Assembly (NCBI GenBank): GCA_965198045.1
Contig: CBDAOL010000011.1
Span: 124,001-188,000, forward strand
Reading direction: 5' to 3'
DNA from: CBDDEC01 sp965198045
Lineage (GTDB): Bacteria > Chloroflexota > Dehalococcoidia > UBA2979
Length of the DNA: 64,000 nt
Positions 8,283 through 18,030 of the stretch are shown piece by piece. The notes under the pieces are model-generated. The model did no database searches. It was not told where the DNA came from and worked only from the letters and a program-made list of their open reading frames with translations. Position 1 is the stretch's first letter. Each line of letters starts with the position of its first letter. The position numbers were made by a program, and so were the translations under genes.

Positions 8283-8783
8283 TCAGTCCTGGGCCAGGCG
8301 CCGGTATCCGCCGCGGTAGAAGAGGAGCGGCTCCGTGTCGGCGCCGTCGAGGCTGACCGAGGCGGCTTCGCCGATCACGATCGTGTGGTCGCCGCCGTCA
8401 TAACGCCCGGTGATGCGGCACTCAGCGCTCGCGACGATGCCCTCGAGGATCGGCGAGCCGAGGGGGCCGACGTGATATGGCAGCCCGCCGAGAGGCTCCT
8501 CCGGGCCGCCATGGCTGGCGAAGAGATTGGAGATGTCCTCCTGGTCAGACCCCAACACGTTCATGGCGAACACCTCGGCGCGATCGAAGTGCTCGTAGAT
8601 CGACGCGTCCTTCTGAACGCAGACCAGCAACAGCGGCGGGTCGAGCGAGAGCGATGAGACGGCGTTCGCCGTCATGCCACGCAGGTCACCATCGTTGTTG
8701 ATCGTGATCACGGTGACCCCGGTGGCGAAGTGCCCCAGCACGTCGCGGAACCGCCGGCTGTCGAACTCAGTCTCGTCAGGCAT
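8283..8783 (-). CDS. Flavin reductase family protein (FMN-binding split barrel)
   Basis: A 166-residue flavin reductase of the HpaC/DIM6 type. FRDVLGHFATGVTVIT at the N-terminus, GMTANAVSSLSLDPPLLLVC in the middle and the C-terminal LLFYRGGYRRL are the family landmarks. Such proteins reduce FMN or FAD with NAD(P)H and often supply a two-component monooxygenase; no oxygenase partner is adjacent. It is transcribed towards the tRNA-His gene. Confidence 0.88.
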   Translation of the reverse strand: MPDETEFDSRRFRDVLGHFATGVTVITINNDGDLRGMTANAVSSLSLDPPLLLVCVQKDASIYEHFDRAEVFAMNVLGSDQEDISNLFASHGGPEEPLGGLPYHVGPLGSPILEGIVASAECRITGRYDGGDHTIVIGEAASVSLDGADTEPLLFYRGGYRRLAQD

Positions 8784-8926
8784 CGGACCCCCTGCGCCTC
8801 GGCGGAACGCTCCGCTGGCGGCGGCATCGTATCGGACGGTTATCGTCCCGGCGACCCGATCTATACTCGGCGCCGGACTTCCAGGACCGAGCGGGCCGCA
8901 GCGAGCGGCAAGGGCGGAGCACTCGC

Positions 8927-9599
8927 GTGCCAGTCATCACGGCGAACGGCATCGACCTCAACTACGAGCTGACCGGCGAGGGCGAACACACGATCGCCTG
9001 GACGCATGGCATCGGCAGCTCGCTGGAGTACTGGCGCGACGACCTGCAGCACTTCCCGGAGTTTCGCCACCTCACCTACGACGTGCGAAGCATGGGCCAG
9101 TCGGAACGCGTCGAGGGTCCGGTCTCCCTCGAGCTATGGGCACAGGACCTGGCCGCACTCCTCGGCGCGCTCGCGATCCCGCAGGCGATCATCGCCGGAT
9201 CCTCGATGGGTGGCGCGATCACGCAGCGCTTCGGCATCGACTTCCCGGAACTGACGGAAGGCCTGGTGATCCTCTCGACCTCCAGCCGCGTCGGGCCGGC
9301 CGCCGGCGAACTGGATGAAGCGTGCCGACGAGACCGAGCGCACCGACCCCTGCCTGGCCGCCGCGCAGCGCGCCGTCGCCGCCTACAACATGGACGAGGA
9401 GCTGGCGGGCATCCGCGTGCCGACTCTCGTGCTCTGCGGCGACCAGGACCAGACGACCCCGCCCGGCGGCTCCGTCATCATCTCGCGCTGCATCCCCGGC
9501 GCCGAACTCGAGATCTACGAGGGCGTGGCCCACGCACCATTCCACGAGGAACCCCGGTCGGTCGAACGCGCGCGAGAGTGGCTCGCGCAGTTTCTCTAG
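8927..9599 (+). CDS. Alpha/beta hydrolase, frame broken near 9310
   Basis: The two halves of one alpha/beta hydrolase lie in adjacent frames. The first (8927 to about 9310) holds the oxyanion region HGIGSS and the nucleophile elbow GSSMGG. The second (about 9315-9599) holds the acid loop LCGDQDQTTPP and the catalytic histidine segment VAHAPFHEEP. Removing one G in GAACTGGATGAAG joins them. Even when joined the protein is about 224 residues, shorter than the usual 255-270, with little room for a cap between the halves. A TATACT hexamer at 8872-8877 may be its promoter. Either a sequencing indel or a recently damaged gene. Confidence 0.75.
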
Positions 9600-9699
9600 G
9601 TGCTCCGGATCGCACCCGGCGCCGCTGCGAGGTGTGTCGTCGTTGGTACACTCGGAAGACCCCACCGTCCGTAGCCGATTCGTACGAGCGAGGTTGTGC

Positions 9700-10150
9700 A
9701 TGCGTTGTCCACGCGACGAGACTGACCTGATCGAGGAGCGCGTCCATGGCATCGAGGTGGACCACTGCCCCGTCTGCAACGGTCGCTGGCTCGACCATCA
9801 CCAGCTCGACGAGCTGGAGGCCACGCGCGCCGCGCACGACGATCATCGCAGCGGCATGATCCAGTACGCAGAGCGCGACTCCGAGCTCAATTGCCCGGTC
9901 TGCGGGAAGCAGATGGTGGCGTTCAACTACCGCGCCTACAACGTCGAGGCTCGACAGCTGCGAGGACGAGCACGGGTTCTGGCTCGACGCCGGCGAAGAG
10001 GGTCGCGTCCGCGACATCATCGACGACCGCGTGAAAGGCCTGGGCCGCGCCGCCAAGGCCGAGGCCGCGTGGGATGACTTCCTCGATGGCGTCGGTGGCG
10101 GCATGTGGGACACCGTCCGCGGCTTCTTCGGCGGTCGCAAGCGGCGCTAG
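9700..10150 (+). CDS. Zinc-ribbon (TFIIB-type) protein, single-base frame break
   Basis: A small zinc-ribbon protein of the zf-TFIIB type. It opens MRCPRDETDLIEERVHGIEV and continues DHCPVCNGRWLDHHQLDEL, with a second CPVCGKQM cluster. Around 9947 the sequence reads GAGGCTCGAC where GAGCTCGAC would continue the frame; removing one G gives a tail with CEDEHGFWLDAGEEG and a C-terminal MWDTVRGFFGGRKRR ending at the TAG at 10148. The repaired protein is about 149 residues with paired CxxC knuckles and 'WLD' motifs, as in that family. Function of the family is poorly known; nucleic-acid binding or chaperone roles have been suggested. Confidence 0.72.
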
Positions 10151-10198
10151 CGAACCGCCCGCTCACCCGCTCCGCCGTCGAGGTGGCACACTCGATGC

Positions 10199-11609
10199 AT
10201 GACCACGCCACCGCCGCCTGCTGCACCGGACGACGACGCCACCGTCGAGGACGCTGCTGACCTCGAGGGGCAGCGGCGCGAGCTGATCGCGCGCTACCTC
10301 GACGACCCCGACCGGCGACGTCAGCGCGCTCGTCGATGCGGTCGCTGCGCTGCACCCGGCCGAGCTTGCCTCGATGCTGACGCGCCTGTCGGACGAGGAC
10401 CGCGCAGCGATGCTGGCCGTGATCGACCACGTCGCGATCGCTGCGGCCATGGACTTCGTTGAGCCGCACTTCCGCGGCGACTTGTTGCAAGATGCACCGA
10501 CGACGGTCGTGACGGCCACCCTGCTCGTCGTCGGCGACGACATCGCGACCGACATCGTGCAGGAGCTCGCGGCGCCCGCCGCCGCAGCGGCGCTGGACGC
10601 GCTGCCGGCGGCGCGACGCGACGCGATCGAGGCGCTGCTCGACCACCCCGAGGACACCGCCGGCGGCCGCATGACCGGCCAGTTGATCACCGTCCCGCCC
10701 GAACTCACAGTCGCCGGCACCCTCGACGCCCTGCGCAGCGCGAGCCCGGACCAGGAGCAGCCGTTCTACCTCTACGTCACCGACGAGCACCGACACCTCG
10801 AGGGGGTGCTGCGGCTGCGCGCGCTGATCGCCAGCGAGCCGGAGCGGCCCGTCGGCGAGCTGATGGACACCGAGCTGGTGACGGTGCAAGCGGATGTCGA
10901 CCAGGAAGAGGCGGCGCGGCTGCTGAAGCAGTACAAACTGCTCGCCCTGCCCGTCGTTGATGAGCACGGCCATGTGATCGGCACCGTCACGGCCGACGAC
11001 CTGCTCGATGTCCTCGAGGACGAGGCGACCGAGGACATGTTCCGCATGGTCGGCGTGAGCGAGGAGGAGGACCTGCGCGGGGTCTTCCGCTCCGTGCGCT
11101 ACCGCCTGCCGTGGTTGCTCGTGAACGTGGTGGCCCTGCTGGGCGCCGCGTGGGTCGTCGCGCGGTTCGAGGACACGCTGACCCGCGTCGCCATCGTCGC
11201 GGCTTTCCTGCCGATGGTCGGCGGTCTCGGCGGCAACGCGGGGATCCAGACGCTGACCGTCGTCGTGCGCTCCCTGGCCCTCGGGCGGCTGGAGGCGAGC
11301 AGCGTCTTCCGCGTCGCGACGCGCGAGGTAGCGTCGGGCCTCGTGCTGGGGCTGATCATGGGCGCCACCGTCGGCGCCTCGACACTGCTCTGGGGCGAGC
11401 CGTGGCTCGGCCTGGTCGTGGCGCTGGCGCTGGTCGCGAACGTGGTCATCGGCGTGCTCGCCGGGGTGTTGATTCCGATGACCTTGGTGCGACTGAGGCA
11501 GGATCCGGCGCTTTCCGCCAGCATCTGGCTGACCGCGATCACCGACCTCGCCGGCTTCGCCGGCTTCCTGGCGCTCGCAACGCTGCTGGTGGAGCGCCTC
11601 GAGGGCTGA
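10199..11609 (+). CDS. mgtE: Magnesium transporter MgtE, single-base frame break near 10309
   Basis: The product is an MgtE-type Mg2+ channel. The cytoplasmic N domain includes ALHPAELASMLTRLSDED, followed by paired CBS domains (VTVQADVDQEEAARLLKQYK and then LPVVDEHGHVIGTV), a connecting helix and a membrane domain with the conserved FLPMVGGLGGNAGIQ stretch. The first 37 residues are in another frame: GACGACCCCGACC near 10309 contains one extra C, and removing it yields DDPTGDVSALVDAV and a protein of about 469 residues, the normal family length. A homopolymer miscount is the simplest cause. CACACT six bases before the ATG is a possible leaderless promoter. No M-box riboswitch was recognised upstream. 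Confidence 0.88.
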
Positions 11610-11655
11610 GCGCCGGAGCCTGGGCGCGACCCCTCGGCGTGCTATAACGCCTCCG

Positions 11656-11673
11656 CGGTGCCCAAGGGCACCG
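11656..11673. promoter_or_regulatory. Perfect 8-bp inverted repeat upstream of the SDR gene
   Basis: CGGTGCCC-AA-GGGCACCG lies between mgtE and the SDR start at 11693, eight bases after a TATAAC hexamer (11643-11648). It could be a repressor operator just after a promoter, or a short terminator for mgtE; no T-run follows. Confidence 0.35.
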
Positions 11674-11692
11674 TTCAGAACGGCGGTGCTCT

Positions 11693-12626
11693 GTGGCCGA
11701 TCCCAACGCATCCTCGAACGGCGGACAGCTGCCGCCCGGCACGGTCGGCCAGGGCGCGATCGTCATCACCGGAGCGTCTACCGGCATTGGCGCCGCTTGC
11801 GCGCTGCGCATGGACCAGCGCGGCTACCGCGTCTTCGCCGGCGTGCGGCGCCAGGAGGACGGCGAGCGCCTGCGCTCGATGGCCAGCGACCGGCTGACGC
11901 CGCTGATGATCGACGTCACGAACCAGCGCTCGATCGATGACGCCGCGGCCGCCGTCGATGTCGCGACGGGAGACCACGGCGTCGCGGGGCTGGTGAACAA
12001 CGCCGGCGTCGCCGTCACCGGCCCCGTCGAGTACCTCTCCGTCGACCGCTATCGGGAGCAGTTCGAGGTCAACTACTTCGGCCAGATCGCCGTCACGCAG
12101 GCGTTCCTGCCGGCGATTCGTCGCGCCGGCGGACGGCATCGTGACCATGGGCTCGATCGCCGGGCGCGCCAGCGCACCCTTCCTCTCGCCCTATGCCGGC
12201 ACGAAGCACGCCTTGGAGGCGCTGACCGACTCGCTGCGTGGCGAGCTCGCTCCGTGGGGCATTCAATGTCGCCCTCATCGAGCCGGGGGCGATCAAGACG
12301 CCGATCTGGGACAAGGGCATCGGAGCGCGCCGACGAGGTGATGGCGGAGATGCCGGAGGAGGCGATCAGCCGCTACGAGCCGTTCATCGAGCCCGTCAAG
12401 GACTACGCCCGCGACGCCAACGAGAGCGGCTCCGAGGTGAGTAAGGTCGCCGATGCTGTTGAGCACCGCGCTGACGGCGAAGCGGCCGAAGACGCGCTAC
12501 CTCGTCGGCATGGACGCCCGCATCCAGGCGACCGCGAAGAAGTGGCTGCCCGATCGCCTCGTGGACCGCCTGACGCGATCACAGCTCGGGTTGCCGAAGT
12601 CGCTTACCCCGCGACTGACGCCCTGA
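11693..12626 (+). pseudogene. Short-chain dehydrogenase/reductase with four frame breaks
   Basis: A classical SDR can be reassembled from three frames. The Rossmann start VITGASTGIGAACALRMDQ, the NNAG motif (VNNAGVAVTGPVEYLS), the strand TMGSIAGRASAPF, the catalytic YAGTKHALEALTDSLRGEL and the VALIEPGAIKTPIWDKG loop are all present. Single-base insertions near 12130, 12263, 12323 and 12467 break it; correcting all four gives about 310 residues ending LGLPKSLTPRLTP at the TGA at 12624. Four same-direction lesions in one gene suggest a poorly resolved assembly stretch or a decaying gene. It starts at a GTG (11693). Confidence 0.7.
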
Positions 12627-12803
12627 CTTCGTCGCTCCCGGCTCGCGAAGAGCATCATCGCTATCTATGCAAGTGATTGCGGCGTGTAGCGCTGTTGGCC
12701 GTGGGATATCGCCGCCCTCTCGGGGTCCATCGCAACACCACATACATATCGCTATGCCGCCCTGACGACGCCGTTTCTAAGGTCGTCTGACGGAGGCTCC
12801 GCC

Positions 12804-13655
12804 ATGCGCATGTCACTTCTGGCGCTCGTCTGCGCCGCATTACTCCTTGCAGCCTGCACCTCGAATGGTGGCGATGACTCGCCCGGCACGCCTGAGGGCA
12901 ATGCCACCGCGGTCACGACCGCGACGGCCGCCACCACCGCGGCCGGCGGCGACGCGACCGCCTCGGACGCACCGATTGACGACGGCGACGCGCCGGTCCT
13001 GGTGCAGCGGTTCATTGGCAACACGGGCGGTTCCGGTGTCGCCGTGCGTGACGCCTGCGCGCAGGACGCGCGCGCCGGCGGCGCCTGGCCGCAGGCCAGC
13101 GGCGTACTCGTACTCGAAGTGGGGACCGGGGGCTGCGACGGCTGGTCCTATGTGGCCCGCGACGGCTCCTCTGACGAATCCTGGGTGCGCAACGCGTACC
13201 TCGTGACCGAGCGACCGGCGGTTGTGGTTTCGCGGCTGCCCACGACCACGCCGACATCGCCGCCCGCGACCTCGACGAGCACGGTGCCGACGCCGGCTCC
13301 GACGCAGGCGCCGATCACCTACCCGCAGATCTCGATCTCGCCGAATCCGCTGAGCTTCGGCGAGATCCCGCCGGGCCAGACCAGCACCCGGTCGATCCTG
13401 CTCTCGAACACCTCGACCGATCCGGTGACGATCACCTCGGTCGTCTTCGCCAACGGCGCGCACGTGTCGGCAGCGTTCGAGGTCACCTCGAACTGCGACG
13501 GTCAGACCGTCGCCGCCGGCGTGACCTGCCGCTTCGTGGCGCGGTTCACACCGCAGACCGGCGGTGAGCACTCGGCGACACTGGTCATCTCCTCGAGCAG
13601 CGCGACCGCCCCACTGACCGCGCTGGTCATCGGCACCGGTTACATCCCGGAGTAG
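12804..13655 (+). CDS. Lipoprotein with choice-of-anchor-D/ASH-like C-terminal domain
   Basis: A 283-residue surface lipoprotein. The signal ends in the lipobox LLAAC, followed by a Thr/Ala-rich linker. A middle region with GVAVRDAC and GWSYVARDGSSDESWV looks like an SH3-type barrel. A second Thr/Pro linker (about residues 145-170) leads to an immunoglobulin-like domain that starts ISISPNPLSFGEIPPGQTST and ends LIVISSS-like, the pattern of ASH/HYDIN-type 'choice-of-anchor D' domains. GGAGG at 12791-12795 fixes the ATG at 12804. Role unknown, probably cell-envelope binding; no anchoring partner is visible next to it. Confidence 0.72.
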   Translation: MRMSLLALVCAALLLAACTSNGGDDSPGTPEGNATAVTTATAATTAAGGDATASDAPIDDGDAPVLVQRFIGNTGGSGVAVRDACAQDARAGGAWPQASGVLVLEVGTGGCDGWSYVARDGSSDESWVRNAYLVTERPAVVVSRLPTTTPTSPPATSTSTVPTPAPTQAPITYPQISISPNPLSFGEIPPGQTSTRSILLSNTSTDPVTITSVVFANGAHVSAAFEVTSNCDGQTVAAGVTCRFVARFTPQTGGEHSATLVISSSSATAPLTALVIGTGYIPE

Positions 13656-13858
13656 TCGTCGATCACTCGCGCGGGGCCGAGGCTGCGCGTGAGCGTGCCT
13701 ACCGCGCGCTCCGGGAAGCGCTTCGGACGGTTCTGACGAGATCTTTACGGACGCAGACGCCGACCTAACCAACCACGGCCATGTCACACCTGAGGGCGCG
13801 GGATGCGCTCGTATCTACGACTCTGCCCGCAGGCCGGGTGAGTCGTCGGAGCTGGCGA

Positions 13859-14929
13859 ATGCGCAAGGATCAGCGTTTCGCAATCCTTCGAGGCCGCGAT
13901 GGCGGGCAGACGCTCGTGCTCGCCCCGCTGTTCCTCTTCCTCTTCCTGCTCGGAGCCACGCTGATCGTCGACCTCGGACGCGTCTATGTCGCGCGCCGGT
14001 CGGCCCAGGCGGCGGTCGACTTCGCGGCGCTGGCTGCGGCGCAGGAGCTGCCCCGCAGCGACCTGGAGTCGAACAGCGGCCAGATGGTCAGCGACGCCGT
14101 CTTCCAGGCGAACACGTACCTTCGCCTGAACGCTCATGACCCCTCGGCCACCGATGTGCTCGCGACAATCACGCCTTACTACGAGGGCGATGTCCGCAAG
14201 ATTCGCGTCGAGGTCGAACGCGACCACTCGTGGGTCTTCGCCGGCTACTTCGGGATCCCGAACCCGACCGTCGGCGCGAGCGCCGTCGCCGAGGCCAACT
14301 CGACGCCACGCGATGTGATGGTGGTGCTCGACCGCTCCGGCTCGATGTGCCTAGAATCGCACGGCGGCCCGATGTTCACATGCCCGGATCTCAGCGACAA
14401 CGGCGACGGCGACAGCGACGACCCGGGAGAGCGCTGGGAGCCGTTCGACACCATGCGTGATGCGGCGAATGATTTCATCACCGCGTTCACTCCGGAGCTC
14501 GATGGGCTGCCCTTCGACTTCCTCGGCCTCGTTTCGTACTCGAACACGGCGACGCTCGATGCCGGTCTGACCATCGATTACGGCGCGCCCGGTACGACGT
14601 ATGAGGACGCCATCGAGTCGATGGTCCCGGCGGGTCGAACGAACATCGATCACGCGCTGGCCACGGCGCTCGATGAGATCGAGAACAACGGTCACTCCGG
14701 CGCAGTGCAGGCGATCTTGTTGCTCACGGACGGTGACGGCAACATCTACAACGCTGGCTCCAGGGGCGACCCAGACTTCAGAAACTGCTCGACGGGCTGT
14801 GGCGCCTCAAGGAATTACGCGCTGCTGCAGGCGCGGCTGGCGGCCAGCCAGGGCATCGCCCTCTACACGATCGGCTTGACCGACAACGCCGGCGCGCACT
14901 CGCTGTTCGCGGTGGAGCCCGGAGGCTAA
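13859..14929 (+). CDS. TadG-like pilus-assembly protein with von Willebrand A domain
   Basis: A 356-residue single-pass membrane protein. Residues 15-45 (GQTLVLAPLFLFLFLLGATL and the following helix) with downstream QAAVDFAALAAAQEL are the TadE/TadG N-terminal signature. A VWA domain follows with the metal-ion site residues in VLDRSGSM, the threonine in GRTNIDHAL and the aspartate in LLTDGDGN. The domain stops soon after ALYTIGLTDNAGAHSLF, before the final helix one would expect, so the C-terminus may be truncated. GGAG seven bases before 13859 favours this ATG over one at 13781. No other tad genes are nearby. Confidence 0.75.
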   Translation: MRKDQRFAILRGRDGGQTLVLAPLFLFLFLLGATLIVDLGRVYVARRSAQAAVDFAALAAAQELPRSDLESNSGQMVSDAVFQANTYLRLNAHDPSATDVLATITPYYEGDVRKIRVEVERDHSWVFAGYFGIPNPTVGASAVAEANSTPRDVMVVLDRSGSMCLESHGGPMFTCPDLSDNGDGDSDDPGERWEPFDTMRDAANDFITAFTPELDGLPFDFLGLVSYSNTATLDAGLTIDYGAPGTTYEDAIESMVPAGRTNIDHALATALDEIENNGHSGAVQAILLLTDGDGNIYNAGSRGDPDFRNCSTGCGASRNYALLQARLAASQGIALYTIGLTDNAGAHSLFAVEPGG

Positions 14930-15031
14930 CCCGCCGCCCGGGCGTGCGGGAGCTAGATCAGCCCGATCGCTCTTGCCGAGTCCGCCACCCGATCCCGAGG
15001 TGTCGGCGCAGCGCACACCGGCGGGAGCCGG

Positions 15032-15037
15032 TACCCT
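15032..15037 (+). promoter_or_regulatory. Putative -10 box of a leaderless promoter (TACCCT)
   Basis: TACCCT ends seven bases before the ATG at 15045, which has no Shine-Dalgarno. The geometry matches the other leaderless candidates in the window. Confidence 0.4.
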
Positions 15038-15044
15038 CGCGCGG

Positions 15045-16238
15045 ATGTTTCCGCGTACTGACGCCCAGGCCCGGCTGCTGCGGATCGCCGAGGAGCTCGC
15101 GCCGCGATTCGCGGAGCGGGCCGCTGCGCATGATCGCGCCGCCAGTTTCCCGCACGAGAACATCGAGGAGCTGCGCGCCTCGGGGTATCTCGCTGCGCCG
15201 GTGCCAGAGGAGTACGGCGGCCCCGGCCATGGCCTGACCGATGTGGCGCTGGCGCAGCTGGCACTCGCGCAGGGCGACGGTTCGACGGCGCTCTCGGTGG
15301 GCATGCACCTCATGGTCGTGGGCACCGAGGCCTCGGCTCGCGGCTGGCCTGACTCGCTGCGCGAGCGCGTCTTTCGCGCCGCCGTCGATGATGGCGCGCT
15401 GGTCAACAACATCGCCGCCGAGCCGGAGCTCGGCTCACCTCGAGGCGGTGGCCGCCCGCAGACGATCCTCGAGCCGGCGGGGGAGGGTCGCTGGCGACTC
15501 ACAGGACATAAGATGTTCTCGACGCTGTCCCCAGCGCTCACCTTCGCGGTCGTCTACGCCTCCGTCGAGGACGGCTCGAACGATGTCGCCCGACTGCTCC
15601 TGGACTGGAGCGCGAGTGGCGTGCGCGTCGATGAAACCTGGGACGCGCTCGGCATGCGCGCCACCGGCTCGCACGATGTGTACTTCGACGGCGTCGAGGT
15701 GAGCGACGCTGACTTCCTCAGCCGGCGCGGCCCCGGATCGCCGGGGGGCGGTCCGCCGGGCAGCAGCGCGGCCGGGCAGGGCGGCGCCTGGTTCCCGCTG
15801 CTCGTGGCGGCCGCCAACCTCGGCGTCGCCGAGGCGGCGCGAGACTACGCCGTCGACTTCGCCCGCCACCGCCAGCCGACCGGCTACGCGGAGCCCATCG
15901 CCGCGATTCCCCACGTTCGCGAGCAGGTCGCGCGCATGGAAGCGGCCGACATGGCCGCGCGAGCGCTGCTGCTGACCACCACCGAGGATTGGGACGAGCA
16001 CCCAGAGGCTCGTGGCGACCTCGGCGCCGCAGTCGCTGCCGCCAAGCGCCTGGCCACCAACACCGCGATCGACATGGTCGAGATCGCGATGCGCATCGTC
16101 GGCGGCGTCGCTCTCCACCGCTCCGAACCCCTCGAACGTTACTTCCGCGACGTGCGAGGCGGCCTGGTCAACCCCCCGATCGAGGCGCGCGCGCTCGAGC
16201 AAATCGCGGCATCGGTCCTCGACCGGGAGCGCGAGTAG
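15045..16238 (+). CDS. Acyl-CoA dehydrogenase family protein
   Basis: A 397-residue flavoprotein of the acyl-CoA dehydrogenase fold. The N-terminal helical domain has GYLAAPVPEEYGGPG, the beta domain has RLTGHKMFSTLSP and DALGMRATGSHDVYFDGVEV, and the C-terminal domain has MRIVGGVALHRSEPLERYFRDVRGGLVNPP split across the usual positions. The ALSVGMHL and 'S-P-A' features resemble the branch acting on unusual substrates rather than short straight-chain acyl-CoAs, but the substrate is unknown. The start at 45 matches a leaderless promoter. It stands alone, upstream of the insertion element. Confidence 0.87.
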   Translation: MFPRTDAQARLLRIAEELAPRFAERAAAHDRAASFPHENIEELRASGYLAAPVPEEYGGPGHGLTDVALAQLALAQGDGSTALSVGMHLMVVGTEASARGWPDSLRERVFRAAVDDGALVNNIAAEPELGSPRGGGRPQTILEPAGEGRWRLTGHKMFSTLSPALTFAVVYASVEDGSNDVARLLLDWSASGVRVDETWDALGMRATGSHDVYFDGVEVSDADFLSRRGPGSPGGGPPGSSAAGQGGAWFPLLVAAANLGVAEAARDYAVDFARHRQPTGYAEPIAAIPHVREQVARMEAADMAARALLLTTTEDWDEHPEARGDLGAAVAAAKRLATNTAIDMVEIAMRIVGGVALHRSEPLERYFRDVRGGLVNPPIEARALEQIAASVLDRERE

Positions 16239-16309
16239 CGGATCCCCGTGACCCATTCCGGGGGGTGACTCGGGTAGGTGCCTCGATCCTTACACATTTT
16301 TACAGGCAT

Positions 16310-16325
16310 AGCTGAGGCTGTCGCA
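16310..16325 (+). repeat. Left terminal inverted repeat of the insertion sequence
   Basis: Sixteen bases, AGCTGAGGCTGTCGCA, matching the right end perfectly in reverse complement. The match does not extend further inward or outward. Confidence 0.85.
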
Positions 16326-16415
16326 TGGAGTGGCGTGGGCGGAGCGCCACGAGGGCCAAGAGGTCAGCCGGTCGGTTGTCGGGGCGGAGTAGCCGCCTCT
16401 CACAGGGCAGCGGCG

Positions 16416-17801
16416 CTACGCGGCCGCCACGGCGGCAGACCAGCCTCTTTGCCGGGGGTTGCCGTTCGCTGGCCAGGAGGACGGCCGCGCCCGGCGATAG
16501 AGCTTCTTGAGGTTGTGGTGGTGGCGGCGATCAGCTTCCATTCGCTGGCGCACGAGGCGATCCCGCGCCGCATGAACCGGCGGATGCCGCGGTTCTCCTT
16601 GACGTCGCCGAAGACGGGTTCGATCATCCAGCGCCGCTGCTCGTAGAGACGCCGGCCACGCTGCGTCGCCAGCTTGCGATCCATCCGTTCACGGACGGAG
16701 AGCCCGGCAGGGATGCGCCCGCGCGGCGGCGCCGCGCCGACGCGCCGGTTGCGGTCGCTGCGGGTCGCGAGCAGCAGCTCCGGACCTGCGCTCCCCGCCC
16801 TGCCGCACGTTCGCCTCGGAGTAGTAGCCGGCATCAGCCAGCAGCACGCGCGCCGGCCCGCAGTGTGCGGCCTGCAGGTTGCGGTGCATCACCTCGATCA
16901 TCGGTTGCAGCTCGTGCATGTCGGTCGCCTGTCGGCTCACCTCAGCCGCGACGATGATCTGGTCGCGGGTCGTCACCGCCTGCACGTTGTAGCCTTGGAA
17001 GTAGCCGTGATAGTCGCGCACCACGCGGCTGTCCGGGTCGGTGACGTTCACCTTCGCACCCTGCTCGGGCTGCGGCGGCTTCGGGCGGCGCCCGCGCTGG
17101 TCCTTCTCCGCGCGGCTCCTGAGGCGTTGCTCGTAGTCCTCCTGCCGCTCCCGCTCTCGGGCCGCCAGTCGCTCCCGCGCCTCGTGCAACCGCTGCAGGC
17201 GCTCCTCGCGGTCCCTGAATCCCGGAGGCAACTCGTCGCCCCGCGCGTCGCCGAAGCGCGCGTTCTCCTCGGCGTCCACCCGCTCCGCTTCGTCGAGGAT
17301 GCGCCGCACCTCGGCCTCCAGGTCCGCATCCGTGCGGTTGCGCTCACGGCTGGCGTTGGCGTGCAGCTTGGTCCCGTCGAGCGCGACCACCCCGACCCGC
17401 ACCAGACCAGCCTCGGCGCACAGCCTGAGCACCTCGGCGAACAGTCCCGAGAGCGCCTCCTCGTGCTGCTGGCGGAAACGGCAGATCGTCGCGTGGTCGG
17501 GGTGCTGGTTCGCGGTCAGCACCCGGAGGGCGATGTCCTCCCGGCAGCGCCGTTCGATCTGGCGGCTCGAGCGCTCGCCCTCGCAGTAGGCGTAGAGCAC
17601 GAGCGCGACCATCATCGACGGCTCGTACGCCTTCCGCCCCCAACCGTCCTCGCGGTAGCGCTCGTAGAACGCGGTGAGGTCCAACTGGCTGACCGCATCG
17701 AGCACGAACCACGCGAGGTGGTCCCCGGGCAGCCAGTCGCGGAGGCTGGCGGGCATCAGGTATTGCTGGTCACGGTCGCACGGCAAGAAACGCTGGGTCA
17801 C
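16416..17801 (-). pseudogene. IS1182-like DDE transposase, two frame breaks
   Basis: The N-terminal half reads cleanly from MTQRFLPCDRDQQYLMPAS: it has the DUF772-type helical region (GWGRKAYEPSMMVALVLYAY, YCEGERSSRQIERRC), DGTKLHANASRERN with the first catalytic Asp, and LLADAGYYSEANV with the second. One extra G near 16792 shifts the frame; the continuation contains RGRRLYEQRRWMIEPVFGDV with the catalytic Glu, then NRGIRRFMRRG. A second shift near 16525 interrupts the final helix before the TAG at 16416. The order of DDE residues and the coiled linker rich in Arg/Glu are typical of the family. Confidence 0.85.
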
Positions 17802-17875
17802 GGCGGCACCTCGGAATCACTCCGCCCCCGCCGCCATGCTCATCGTATAGCGATGTCCCCCTCTTCGTGGGTTTG

Positions 17876-17891
17876 TGCGACAGCCTCAGCT
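17876..17891 (-). repeat. Right terminal inverted repeat of the insertion sequence
   Basis: TGCGACAGCCTCAGCT, the exact reverse complement of the repeat at 16310-16325. It lies about 75 bases upstream of the transposase start, leaving room for its promoter. Confidence 0.85.
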
Positions 17892-18030
17892 GGTCAGATC
17901 TCGCTGATCTCGACGAGGGGTCGCAGGATTACCGGCTCACGCTTCAGGGATTCTTTCTAGCCTCGATCGGCAGCTCCTTCGTGAGCGGCGAATCGACCAC
18001 CTAAGCGGGGGGTGATCGAGGAGCGCGCGC

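Larger units (their letters stand above)
16310..17891 (-). mobile_element. IS1182-family-like insertion sequence with perfect 16-bp terminal repeats
   Basis: The element is bounded by AGCTGAGGCTGTCGCA at 16310-16325 and its exact reverse complement at 17876-17891, and encloses one minus-strand transposase. Total length 1582 bp is normal for the family. No target-site duplication is obvious in the immediate flanks. The transposase is frame-broken, so this copy is probably no longer autonomous. The insertion lies between the acyl-CoA dehydrogenase and the giant repeat protein without disrupting either. Confidence 0.85.

Noticed and set aside
16300..17900. Target-site duplication around the insertion element
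   Set aside because: Flanking bases on the two sides (GGCAT and GGTCA) do not match.
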